A stretch of DNA of 64,000 bases from Saccharopolyspora oryzae. Lineage in GTDB: Bacteria > Actinomycetota > Actinomycetes > Mycobacteriales > Pseudonocardiaceae. Both the position numbers and the translations under genes were made by a program. Location of the stretch: NCBI RefSeq assembly GCF_027853915.1, contig NZ_JAQGLA010000013.1, positions 62,001 to 126,000 of the forward strand. The letters are read 5' to 3'. Positions 52,655 to 60,775 of the stretch are shown piece after piece. Under the pieces are notes generated by a model. The model did no database searches, had not been told where the DNA came from, and worked only from the letters and a program-made list of their open reading frames with translations. Each line of letters opens with the position of its first letter. Position 1 is the first letter of the stretch.

Positions 52655-52852
52655 GGCAACTCCGCTGGGTCGAGAGGTGGACCGTGGTGCGGCTGAGACG
52701 ACGTCGCGTACTTCTCGGGAACATGCTCGTCATGGAACAGCCCGAATACGTCGGATGCGGTTGATCGCCCGCTTTTCCCACCGTGCCACGCCGGTGCGGT
52801 GATGCTCCGTGACCCAGCGCACAGCTGTCAACACGGATCGGCGGTGTGCGGA

Positions 52853-52869
52853 GCTATCGCGCTGATAGC
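52853..52869. promoter_or_regulatory. LysR-type T-N11-A palindrome in the divergent promoter
   Basis: GCTATC, 5 bases, GATAGC form a perfect inverted repeat containing the T-N11-A core of LysR sites. It lies 70 bases before the rightward SDR start and about 200 bases from the leftward ABC ATPase start. The LysR gene at 46383 is the obvious candidate to bind it. Confidence 0.6.
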
Positions 52870-52938
52870 CCGTGGGCCGTTGCGAGGAGCTGGTCGCGGT
52901 AGCGAGGCTGGTTCGAACCGGACTCGCGGAGGAGCACG

Positions 52939-53772
52939 ATGACAGCGGCGCACCAATCGGTTTCACCGTTCGGCGGAGTGCAGTTCGACTTTCACGGCCG
53001 GGTTGCGGTCGTCACGGGCGCGACCGGCGGTATCGGCGGTGCAGTCGTCGATCTCTTCGCCGCGTCCGGGGCCGACCTGGTCGTCCACGGGAGGCGGGCC
53101 GAGGCGCTGCAGGACGTGGTCTCGCGCGTGCGGGAGCGGGGACGCGACGCGGTCGCAGTCACCGGCAACATCCGCGACCCGCAGACCTCGGCCGACATCG
53201 CCGCGGCGGCGGAGGAGCGCTTCGGGCGGGTGGACGTCCTGGTCAACAACGCCGGCGGCAACTTCGGCAAGCGTTTGGAGGAGTTGTCGGTCAACGCGTG
53301 GAACGCCATGATCGAGGCCAATCTCAGCGGCGCGTTCCACTTGGCGACCGCGTGCCTGCCGGCGTTCCGGCGCCTGGGCGGCGGTGCGGTGGTCAACATC
53401 GGATCTGCCTCCGCCGGTCATGCGCACCCGCTGCGCGGGGCGTACGCGGCCGCGAAGGCCGGGCTCGCGTCCCTCACCCGGACCATGGCGTGGGAGTGGT
53501 CGGAGCTGAACGTGCGGGTGAACTGCCTCGAACCCGGTGCGGTGGTCACCGCGGCGTCGCGGTTCGCGGCCGACGACGTCGAAGCCCGAGTCGCCCGGTT
53601 CGTCGCCATGAACCGGCTCGGGCGTCCGGAGGACATCGCGTCGGTGTGCCTGTTCCTGTGCTCGGCCGGAGCGGCGTACCTGACCGGGCAGACCGTGATC
53701 GTCAACGGCGGGCCGCACACGGCCACCCCCGCCGACATCGACCTGCTGCGCGCTCCGGAAGCGGCGGAGTAG
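52939..53772 (+). CDS. short-chain dehydrogenase/reductase (SDR)
   Basis: A 277-residue classical SDR: TGATGGIGG cofactor motif, NNAGG in VLVNNAGG, catalytic Ser in NIGSASAG, Tyr and Lys in YAAAKAGL, and EPGAVVT. GGAGGAGC lies a few bases before the ATG. It heads the rightward operon with the ABC permease, divergent from the ABC ATPase operon. The role in the pathway (alcohol to ketone) is inferred. Confidence 0.88.
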   Translation: MTAAHQSVSPFGGVQFDFHGRVAVVTGATGGIGGAVVDLFAASGADLVVHGRRAEALQDVVSRVRERGRDAVAVTGNIRDPQTSADIAAAAEERFGRVDVLVNNAGGNFGKRLEELSVNAWNAMIEANLSGAFHLATACLPAFRRLGGGAVVNIGSASAGHAHPLRGAYAAAKAGLASLTRTMAWEWSELNVRVNCLEPGAVVTAASRFAADDVEARVARFVAMNRLGRPEDIASVCLFLCSAGAAYLTGQTVIVNGGPHTATPADIDLLRAPEAAE

Positions 53773-53808
53773 CAGCACTTCTCGTTCGCGCAGGATCCGG
53801 GAGGACCC

Positions 53809-54684
53809 ATGAGCCGATCCACCGTTTCGGACAGAGCCACCGGCGAGGAAGCGCCGACCTGCGGCTTGTCCGGCGCTGACCGCTCCGCGATGGAACACGC
53901 GGTGTTCGCCGAACGGCGCAAGCGCCGCAACCGCGTCCGGCTGCAGGTGTGGGCGATCCGCTGCGCGGTCGCGATCGTGTTCGTCGGCGGCTGGTACTTC
54001 GCATCCGAACGCGGGCTCATCAACCCCTTGTTCATCTCCTCTCCCGACGCAGTCGCGGAGGGACTCGTCGACCAGCTCGCGGACGCCACGTTCTGGACCG
54101 ACGTGACCGCGACGTTCGCCGGTGCGCTCGCCGGCCTCGCGGCCGGCGGCCTCCTGGGCATCGTGACCGGGGTCGTGTTCTCGCGGTCCGAAGTGCTCGA
54201 ACGGGCCGCGACCCCGTTCCTGACGCTCGCCAACAGCCTGCCCCGGCCCGCGCTGGCACCGATCTTCATCCTCTGGTTCGGTCTCGGCTTCGGGCCCAAG
54301 GCGCTCGTCGCCGGCAGCGTCGTGTACTTCGTCCTGCTGACGTCGACCCTCGGCGCGCTGCGCGGCATCGACCACGACGTCGTGCAGCTGGCCCGGTCGC
54401 TGTCCATGTCGCCCGTCCAGCGCTTCCTGAAGATCGAGCTGCCGGCGGCGCTGCCCAGCATCGTCGGTGCGCTGCGACTGGGTGCGGTGTACGCCGTGCT
54501 CGGTGCGGTCTTGTCGGAGATGGTCGGCGCGTACTACGGCCTCGGCCAGCGCCTGGTCGTGCTCACCAGCAACTTCAAGGTCGCCGAGTCGTTCGCGGTC
54601 CTGCTGTTCATGGGCATCATGTCGATGGTCCTGGACTACGCGATCAAGAGCCTCGAGCACGTAGTCGCGAGCCGCTCCCGATGA
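53809..54684 (+). CDS. ABC transporter permease, SsuC/TauC type
   Basis: A 291-residue permease with about six helices. After a charged N-terminal tail of some 50 residues come the helices; the EAA loop is in ARSLSMSPVQRFLKIELPAALPSIVGALRLG, of which LPAALPSIVGALRLG is the conserved end. NSLPRPALAPIFILWFG is typical of sulfonate/nitrate/taurine permeases. GGAGG precedes the ATG. It pairs with the ATPase at 51764. Its stop overlaps the ATG of the next SDR. Confidence 0.88.
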   Translation: MSRSTVSDRATGEEAPTCGLSGADRSAMEHAVFAERRKRRNRVRLQVWAIRCAVAIVFVGGWYFASERGLINPLFISSPDAVAEGLVDQLADATFWTDVTATFAGALAGLAAGGLLGIVTGVVFSRSEVLERAATPFLTLANSLPRPALAPIFILWFGLGFGPKALVAGSVVYFVLLTSTLGALRGIDHDVVQLARSLSMSPVQRFLKIELPAALPSIVGALRLGAVYAVLGAVLSEMVGAYYGLGQRLVVLTSNFKVAESFAVLLFMGIMSMVLDYAIKSLEHVVASRSR

Positions 54685-55373
54685 GCGGGCCGCTGCTGGT
54701 CACCGGCGGCGCTTCCGGCATCGGCGCCCGGCTGGTCGAGTCGCTCGCGGCGGAACGGCCGGTCGTCGTCCTGGACGCGGTGACGCCCGACGCCCCGGTG
54801 CCAGGTGCGCGGTACGTCAAGGGCGACGTGACCGACCGGGATGGTCTGGGGGCGCTCGTCGCCGGTCTCTGCGTGGACGGCCCGTTGTCCGGGCTGGTCC
54901 ACTGCGCTGGGATCTGCCGCACCGGACCGTTCCTGGACATGCCGCCGGGGGAGTGGTCGCGGGTCCTCGACGTCAACCTGCACGGCACCCTGGCCACCGT
55001 CCAGGCGTGTGCGCCGCGGATGTCCGACGGCGGGCGGATCGTGCTGTTCTCCTCGGGGACCGCGTTCAAGGGCCCTGGGGGCATCGCGGCGTACGCGGCG
55101 TCCAAAGCGGGCGTCATCGGGTTCGCCCGGTCGATGGCCGCCGAGCTCGGCGAGCGCCGGATCACGGTGAACGTCCTAGCCCCCGGGCTGGTCGTCACCG
55201 GGCTGTCGGCGGACTTCGCGCACACCGAGCCGGCGAACATCGCCGGCCGGGCGATCGGACGCGCGGCCACTGTGGATGATTTCGTCGAGCCGGTGCGTTT
55301 CCTGCTGTCCGACGGTGCCTCGTTCGTGACCGGTCAGACGATCGTCGTCGACGGCGGGGCCATCAAGCACTAG
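54681..55373 (+). CDS. short-chain dehydrogenase/reductase (SDR), short form
   Basis: A 230-residue SDR starting at an ATG that overlaps the permease stop (ATGA). TGGASGIGAR, CAGI in LVHCAGIC, catalytic Ser in LFSSGTAF, and Tyr/Lys in YAASKAGV are present, with the C-terminal FVTGQTIVVDGG. It is the third SDR of the cluster. A strong hairpin ends the operon just after it. Confidence 0.87.
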   Translation: MSGPLLVTGGASGIGARLVESLAAERPVVVLDAVTPDAPVPGARYVKGDVTDRDGLGALVAGLCVDGPLSGLVHCAGICRTGPFLDMPPGEWSRVLDVNLHGTLATVQACAPRMSDGGRIVLFSSGTAFKGPGGIAAYAASKAGVIGFARSMAAELGERRITVNVLAPGLVVTGLSADFAHTEPANIAGRAIGRAATVDDFVEPVRFLLSDGASFVTGQTIVVDGGAIKH

Positions 55374-55375
55374 TG

Positions 55376-55433
55376 CCACGCCGAAAGCCCGCTCGAAGCC
55401 CGTGCAGGCGCTTCGAGCGGGCTTTCGGCGTGG
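55376..55433. terminator. bidirectional terminator, 24-base perfect stem
   Basis: Bases 55376-55399 pair without mismatch with 55410-55433 across a 10-base loop. It starts 3 bases after the SDR stop and ends 3 bases before the stop of the converging P450 gene, so it can end both transcripts. Confidence 0.85.
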
Positions 55434-55435
55434 GA

Positions 55436-56692
55436 TCAGAGCGTGACGGCGAGTTCCTTGAGGCTGAAGAACGCCCGATCGTCCCGATAGGACAGGTGCG
55501 AGACCTCGGGATCGGTGAGCTGCATGTCCGGGAACCGCGCGAAGATCCTGGGCAGCGCGACCATCAGCTCCATCCGGGCGAGGTTCTGCCCGACGCACTG
55601 GTGCTGGCCGAAGCTGAAGGCGAGGTGCTGCGGTTTCTCGGTGGGGATCTCGAAGTCCTCCCACGTGGTGCGGGCGTACTTGCTCTCGTCGTGGTTGGCC
55701 GACCAGATGGACGCGACCACGCCTTCGCCCTGGCGGAAGGTGTGTTCGCCGATCGTGACGTCCTCCGTGGCGGCACGGCGCGGCCCCATCCGCGCGACGG
55801 AGTGGACGCGCAGCAGCTCCTCGATCGCGATGTCCCACCGCCGTTCCCCGGAGAGCAGCAGCGCGAGCTGATCCGGCCGCTTCAGCAAGGTGAAGATCGA
55901 CAGGCCGATCATGCCCGCGGTCGTGTCGTGCCCGCCGATGATGAGGATCGTGATCAGCGCCGCGAGCTGATCACGAGTGATGCCGCCGACTTCGTACTGC
56001 TCCCGGATGATGTTGCTGAGCAGGTCGTCGGAAGGGTTCGCCTCCTTCAGCGCCGCGTACTCGAGACCGAGGGCGCGGAATTCCTCGACGTTGCGGTACA
56101 TCTCCTCCTTCGACAGGGACAGCGTCGTCTGCCGCTCGGTGAGCTCGAAGAACCGCGGGGCGTCCTCGATGGGGATGCCGAGCATCCGGGTGATCACCGT
56201 TGTCGGGATCGCGAGCGCGAACTGGGAGACGAGGTCGACCGGCCCGGACTGCTCGGCGAGCGCGTTCAGGTGGTCGTCGACGATGGCTTCGACCTGGTCC
56301 CGATAACCCTCGACGGCCCGCGGCGTGAAGTACTTGACCACGCACCGGCGCAGCGTCGTGTGCAGCGGCGGATCCTGCCTGATCATGCTGTCGGCGACCA
56401 TGGGGTGGTCCGAACCGGGCAGTCCGCGGACCGGGAAGCCCGGTGTCATCGGGTTGGCGCTGAACCGGGTGTCGGACAGGATCGCCTTCACATCGTCGAA
56501 CCTCGTCGCCAGCCACGAGATCGTCCCGCCGCCGAGGTCGACCTGGCTGATCGGGCAGGTGGCGCGCAGTTCGCCGAAGTACGGGGGATCGTCCAACGGC
56601 TGTTCCGGCGCCGGGTCCAACGACAACTGCCGCAGGTGCGGGCACTCTCCCCGCTGGTCGTTCGAGGCTTCGACGGCTGTGCGATCTTCCAC
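55436..56692 (-). CDS. cytochrome P450
   Basis: A 418-residue soluble bacterial P450. The oxygen-binding helix motif is GGHDTT, the ExxR pair is in EELLRVHS, and the heme loop FSFGQHQCVGQNLAR places the thiolate ligand at Cys366. The GTG start has GAGGAGA 5-6 bases upstream. It should hydroxylate the pathway substrate using electrons from the ferredoxin and reductase encoded at 62421-63799. It is divergent from that operon and converges on the SDR gene. The substrate may be a terpenoid or cyclic hydrocarbon; this is inference from the enzyme set. Confidence 0.92.
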   Translation of the reverse strand: MEDRTAVEASNDQRGECPHLRQLSLDPAPEQPLDDPPYFGELRATCPISQVDLGGGTISWLATRFDDVKAILSDTRFSANPMTPGFPVRGLPGSDHPMVADSMIRQDPPLHTTLRRCVVKYFTPRAVEGYRDQVEAIVDDHLNALAEQSGPVDLVSQFALAIPTTVITRMLGIPIEDAPRFFELTERQTTLSLSKEEMYRNVEEFRALGLEYAALKEANPSDDLLSNIIREQYEVGGITRDQLAALITILIIGGHDTTAGMIGLSIFTLLKRPDQLALLLSGERRWDIAIEELLRVHSVARMGPRRAATEDVTIGEHTFRQGEGVVASIWSANHDESKYARTTWEDFEIPTEKPQHLAFSFGQHQCVGQNLARMELMVALPRIFARFPDMQLTDPEVSHLSYRDDRAFFSLKELAVTL

Positions 56693-56843
56693 GGCGTTCT
56701 CCTCGCTGCTTCGCTGCAGGGCCGGGATCCAGGGATGTGCGGGACGCCGGTGCGGGAATCGTCCACGACCCGGCTGCGGTCATGATGCGTGCCCGCTCAG
56801 GCGCGAGGAAGACCCGACCGGCTTGCGCACCGATCGGGACCGG

Positions 56844-56886
56844 CTATCGCACGTGCCGGACCGGCGCGAGTGGGCAGCCGCGATAG
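56844..56886. promoter_or_regulatory. paired CTATCGC half-sites in the P450/acyl-CoA synthetase promoter region
   Basis: CTATCGC at 56844-56850 and its complement GCGATAG at 56880-56886 face each other across 29 bases. The same CTATCGC sequence is part of the palindrome at 52853. Shared half-sites at the two divergent promoters suggest one regulator, perhaps the LysR at 46383. The region from 56693 to 56986 otherwise shows no gene. Confidence 0.4.
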
Positions 56887-56986
56887 GGATCCGCCATCAC
56901 CGGTCCACGATTCGCGGTATTCCCCGGGCATTGCGAGTCCCGTCACACTCGCCGCAACCACGAGCCGCCTCCCGACCCGGGTGCCG

Positions 56987-59209
56987 ATGAAGGGAAGACG
57001 CTTGATCGAGAACTCCGCGCGGCTGCCGCAGCAGCTGCAAACGGCAATAGCCGGCTTCGTCGCCTCCGGAGCTCGAATCGTGCCGGAGCCCGAGGCCAAG
57101 GAGATCCTGCGCAGCACCGGCATCGCGGTCCCGCCGGGCTCCGCGCACTCCGATCCGGCCCTCGCGGCGAACGGGCTCGACGGTGATCTGGTCTTGAAGG
57201 CGGTGTCGCCGACGCTGGTCCACAAGTCCGATGCGGGCGGAGTTCGCGTCGGTGTCGCACGGGAGGACCTGGCCGCGGAGGCAGCGGCGATGACCGCGGC
57301 ACTGGCCGCGCACGGGCATCGGGTCGATCGCTTCCTCGTCGAGGCCAAGACCGACCCGGGCCACGAGGTCATCGTCGGAGCGGTGCGCACACCCGGGGTC
57401 GGCTGGGTCGTCATGGTCGGTCTCGGCGGGATCTTCGTCGAGTTGTTCGCCGACGTCTCGTTCGGCATCGCCCCGCTGACCGCGTCGGACGTGACCGAGA
57501 TGCTGTCGGAGCTCAAGGGATCCGCGCTGCTGAACGGGGCGCGTGGCGGGGTCCGGGCCGACATCGACGCCCTGGTGGCGCTGGTCCTCCGGCTCGGCGG
57601 CGAAGGCGGGTTGCTCTCGGCACTGCCGCCGGAGGTCGTCGAGGTCGATCTCAATCCGGTCATCGTCGACGCCGAGCAGGCGGTCGCGGTCGACGCGCGG
57701 ATGGTCCTCGACGCGGGATCCGAGGCAGGACGCGGCACCGGAAGGCCCGCCGCGGACGGCACCTTCGAGCGCCTGTTCCGTCCCAGCAGGATCGCGGTGC
57801 TGGGCGCGAGCGGGAGCGGGTCGAACATCGCCAACCGGTACATCGCCGGACTCCGGCGGGCGGGCTTCTCCGGGACGGTGATCCCGATCCACCCCTCGGC
57901 CGAGCGGATCGAGGGGGTCCCTGCGCAGCGCTCGCTGCGGGAGGTGGCCGAACCGGTCGACTACGCCTACGTCGCGCTTCCTGCCGAGGCAGTCGCGGAC
58001 GCGTTGACCACCGATCCCGGCAAGCTCGCGTTCGCCCAGATCATCAGCAGCGGCTTCGGCGAGGTATCCGGGGGAGTCGAGCTCGAACGAGACCTCGTGC
58101 AGCGGATGCAGGTGCAGGGCACGCGGGTCATCGGCCCGAACTGCCTCGGGATGCACAGCTCCGCGGCGCGGGTCAGCTTCATCCCGGACCCGCCGCTCGA
58201 CCCGGGCGGCGTCGCCGTCATCTCGCAGAGCGGCGGCCTCAGCGTCGACGTGCTGCGGCTCGGCGCAGCGCGCGGGATCGCCTTCCACAGCGTCACCAGC
58301 ATCGGCAATTCCTCCGATGTGGACGCTGCCGAGCTCGTCGAATTCATGCTCGACGCCCCGGACGTCGGCGTTGTCGGCATGTACCTGGAGTCGATCGCGG
58401 CGGCGCGCTCGATCCTGGACCTGCTCGCCCGACGGGGCTCCGACAAGCCGGTCGTGCTCCTCGCCGGAGGACGCAGCGCGGCCGGATCACGGGCGGCGAC
58501 GAGCCATACTGGCGCGCTCGCGGGCAACCACCGGCTCTGGCCGGCAGTGTGCCGGCAGGGTGGTATCGCACTGACGGACACGCTCGACGAGTTCCTCGAC
58601 GTGCTGCTGGCATTCGCGACCGTCCAGGTCGTCGGCCCGCCCCCGGCCGCACGAGACGCGGTCCTCTTCGGCAACGGCGGCGGTGCCAGCGTGCTCGCCA
58701 CGGATGCGCTGGCACGGCACGGGTTCTCCGTCCCACTCCTGCCGGAGCGGGTGGTCGAGCGGATCGAGTCACTCGGCCTGCCACCCGGGAACGGCCTGGC
58801 GAACCCGATCGACACACCGGCGGGCACGCTCGCGGTGGGCGGCGGCACCATCGCCGGAGACCTGCTGTCCATCGTGCTGGAAGAGGCACCGCCGGCCATC
58901 CTCATCACCCACCTCAACGTCGGCATCATCCAGCGGAACCTGGCCGAGCGGTACGGCGATGTGACCGGCACGATCATCCGCAGCATCGCCGAGGCCCACG
59001 CCCGCACCGACGCGGCGACCCAGCAGTACCTCGTGCTCAAAGGCGACGGGCGGCCGGACATGGACCAGGCCGTCGCCGAATACACGCGCCAGGCGCAAAA
59101 ACTCGGCTTGCCCGTCTTCCGCTCGGTGGACGAAGCCGGCCGGGTCGCGCGGTCTCTCATCGAGTTCCAGCAACGCCGAGCCGCGCTCGTCGGCACCGCC
59201 ACCGCGTGA
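56987..59209 (+). CDS. NDP-forming acyl-CoA synthetase (fused beta-alpha, acetate-CoA ligase family)
   Basis: A protein of about 740 residues. The N-terminal ATP-grasp part (about 1-240) has PEPEAKEILRSTGI, LKAVSPTLVHKSDAGGV and VEVDLNPVIV. The CoA-binding and ligase parts follow, with RIAVLGASGSGSNIANRYI and VIGPNCLGM, VAVISQSGGLSVDV, and the phospho-histidine His507 in TSHTGALAGNH. It links a carboxylic acid to CoA using ATP or GTP through a phosphohistidine. Start choice: ATG at 56987; an in-frame TTG at 57002 has a closer GAAGGGAAG site. It is first in the operon with the carboxylase genes. Confidence 0.88.
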   Translation: MKGRRLIENSARLPQQLQTAIAGFVASGARIVPEPEAKEILRSTGIAVPPGSAHSDPALAANGLDGDLVLKAVSPTLVHKSDAGGVRVGVAREDLAAEAAAMTAALAAHGHRVDRFLVEAKTDPGHEVIVGAVRTPGVGWVVMVGLGGIFVELFADVSFGIAPLTASDVTEMLSELKGSALLNGARGGVRADIDALVALVLRLGGEGGLLSALPPEVVEVDLNPVIVDAEQAVAVDARMVLDAGSEAGRGTGRPAADGTFERLFRPSRIAVLGASGSGSNIANRYIAGLRRAGFSGTVIPIHPSAERIEGVPAQRSLREVAEPVDYAYVALPAEAVADALTTDPGKLAFAQIISSGFGEVSGGVELERDLVQRMQVQGTRVIGPNCLGMHSSAARVSFIPDPPLDPGGVAVISQSGGLSVDVLRLGAARGIAFHSVTSIGNSSDVDAAELVEFMLDAPDVGVVGMYLESIAAARSILDLLARRGSDKPVVLLAGGRSAAGSRAATSHTGALAGNHRLWPAVCRQGGIALTDTLDEFLDVLLAFATVQVVGPPPAARDAVLFGNGGGASVLATDALARHGFSVPLLPERVVERIESLGLPPGNGLANPIDTPAGTLAVGGGTIAGDLLSIVLEEAPPAILITHLNVGIIQRNLAERYGDVTGTIIRSIAEAHARTDAATQQYLVLKGDGRPDMDQAVAEYTRQAQKLGLPVFRSVDEAGRVARSLIEFQQRRAALVGTATA

Positions 59210-59235
59210 ACGACCGGGAAGGGCGAATCCACGAC

Positions 59236-60765
59236 ATGACCACCGATCACGAAATCCGGCACGCCGAGCGGCGCGCGCACGCACTGGCGATGGGCGGCGA
59301 ACGCAAGCTGGCGGCCCGGGCCGCGAAAGGCGAGCTCAACGCCAGGGAACGAGTCGCCCGGCTCTTCGACGCCGATTCCTTCCGCGAAACGGGACTGTTC
59401 GCGACGTCGAACATCGACGCCGACCAGCACGTGACCCCCGCCGACGGGAAGGTGACCGGCACCGGGCTCATCACGGGGCGCCGCGCCGGCGTCATCGCGT
59501 ACGACTTCACGGTCAAGGGCGCGTCCTCCGGAGCCGTCAGCAACAAGAAGATGGGGCACCTCAAGGACCTGACCGCGCGCAGCGGGATGCCGCTGGTCTA
59601 CCTGGCCGAGTCGACCGGCGTGCGGATGCCCGACGTCATGGGAGGGACCGGGCTCGGCAACGCCGACGACCGGACGCGGTTCCTGCGCCGCCGCACCAAT
59701 CCGTGGGTGTCGGCGGCATTCGGGTACTCCTTCGGTTCGGCTGCCTGGCACACCGTTAGCTCGGACTTCGCGGTGATGCGCAAGGGCGCGATCATGGCCG
59801 TCTCCAGCCCAGGGCTGGTCGGCCGAGCGACCGGGCAACAGGTCGACGGGCAGGAGCTCGGCGGCTGGAAACTGCACTCCGAGGTCACCGGATTCGCCGA
59901 TGCGGTCGCCGATACCGATGAAGAGGCGATCGACCTCGTGCGCCGTTTCCTGAGCTACCTCCCGTCGCACAACGACGAAGCGCCGCCGATCGCACCGGTG
60001 CCGGAAGGCTCAGCCGACCGCGGCGCGCAGTTGCACGACATCGTGCCCGACGAACGCACGAAGGTGTACGACGTGCGCAAGGTCATCGAGGTCATCGCCG
60101 ACCTGGGGAGCGTGTTCCCGGTCAAGGAGCGGTACGGCAAGTCGCTGGTCACCGCGTTGTGCCGGATCAACGGCCAGTCGGTCGGGGTCATCGCGAACAA
60201 CCCGATGTTCAAGGGCGGCGCGATCGACGCGGCCGCGTGCGCGAAGGCGACCAGCTTCCTCGTGCTGTGCGACTCGTACAACATCCCGCTGGTCTTCCTC
60301 GTCGACCAGCCGGGATTCCTGATCGGAGTCGACGGCGAGCGCAGCGGCATCGTCGGCAAGGTCATCAACTGGATGAACGCGCTGTCGCTGGCGACCGTGC
60401 CGAAGGTGACGGTCATGATGCGCAAGAACTACGGGCAGGGCTACGTCAACATGGGCGGGGCCTGGACGGCCGACGCCACGGCCGCGTGGTGGACCGCGGA
60501 AGTCAGCTTCATGGACCCGCGCTCGGCGGTCGGGGTGGTGCACGGGATCGATGCGGCGGCGGACCCGGAGCTCTACGAGCGGCGGTTGGCCGAGATGGCG
60601 AAGGAATCGACCGGCTACGACGTCGCCCGGGTCTACGGCGTGCAGGACGTGATCGACCCCGCGGACACCCGCGAGTTCATCCTCGGTGCCCTCGAGGACA
60701 ACGCGCTGAACCGCACCGGCGGGGTCGGCGAGCACCACCTCAGCAATTGGCCCACGAGCTACTAG
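59236..60765 (+). CDS. acyl-CoA carboxylase, carboxyltransferase subunit
   Basis: A 509-residue carboxyltransferase with both crotonase-like halves, as in propionyl- and methylcrotonyl-CoA carboxylase beta subunits. MGHLKDLTARSGMPLVYLAEST lies in the N-half, and KSLVTALCRINGQSVGVIANNP, PLVFLVDQPGFLIG and RKNYGQGYVNMGG in the C-half. It moves the carboxyl group from biotin to an acyl-CoA. The ATG at 59236 is preferred; a GTG at 59206 overlapping the previous stop is also in frame. The acyl-CoA is probably a product of the pathway. Confidence 0.88.
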   Translation: MTTDHEIRHAERRAHALAMGGERKLAARAAKGELNARERVARLFDADSFRETGLFATSNIDADQHVTPADGKVTGTGLITGRRAGVIAYDFTVKGASSGAVSNKKMGHLKDLTARSGMPLVYLAESTGVRMPDVMGGTGLGNADDRTRFLRRRTNPWVSAAFGYSFGSAAWHTVSSDFAVMRKGAIMAVSSPGLVGRATGQQVDGQELGGWKLHSEVTGFADAVADTDEEAIDLVRRFLSYLPSHNDEAPPIAPVPEGSADRGAQLHDIVPDERTKVYDVRKVIEVIADLGSVFPVKERYGKSLVTALCRINGQSVGVIANNPMFKGGAIDAAACAKATSFLVLCDSYNIPLVFLVDQPGFLIGVDGERSGIVGKVINWMNALSLATVPKVTVMMRKNYGQGYVNMGGAWTADATAAWWTAEVSFMDPRSAVGVVHGIDAAADPELYERRLAEMAKESTGYDVARVYGVQDVIDPADTREFILGALEDNALNRTGGVGEHHLSNWPTSY

Positions 60766-60775
60766 GCGGGTGAAG

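Noticed and set aside
57967-59970. A long minus-strand frame across the acyl-CoA synthetase and carboxyltransferase genes
   Set aside because: Both plus-strand proteins have intact family motifs throughout; the opposite frame has none.
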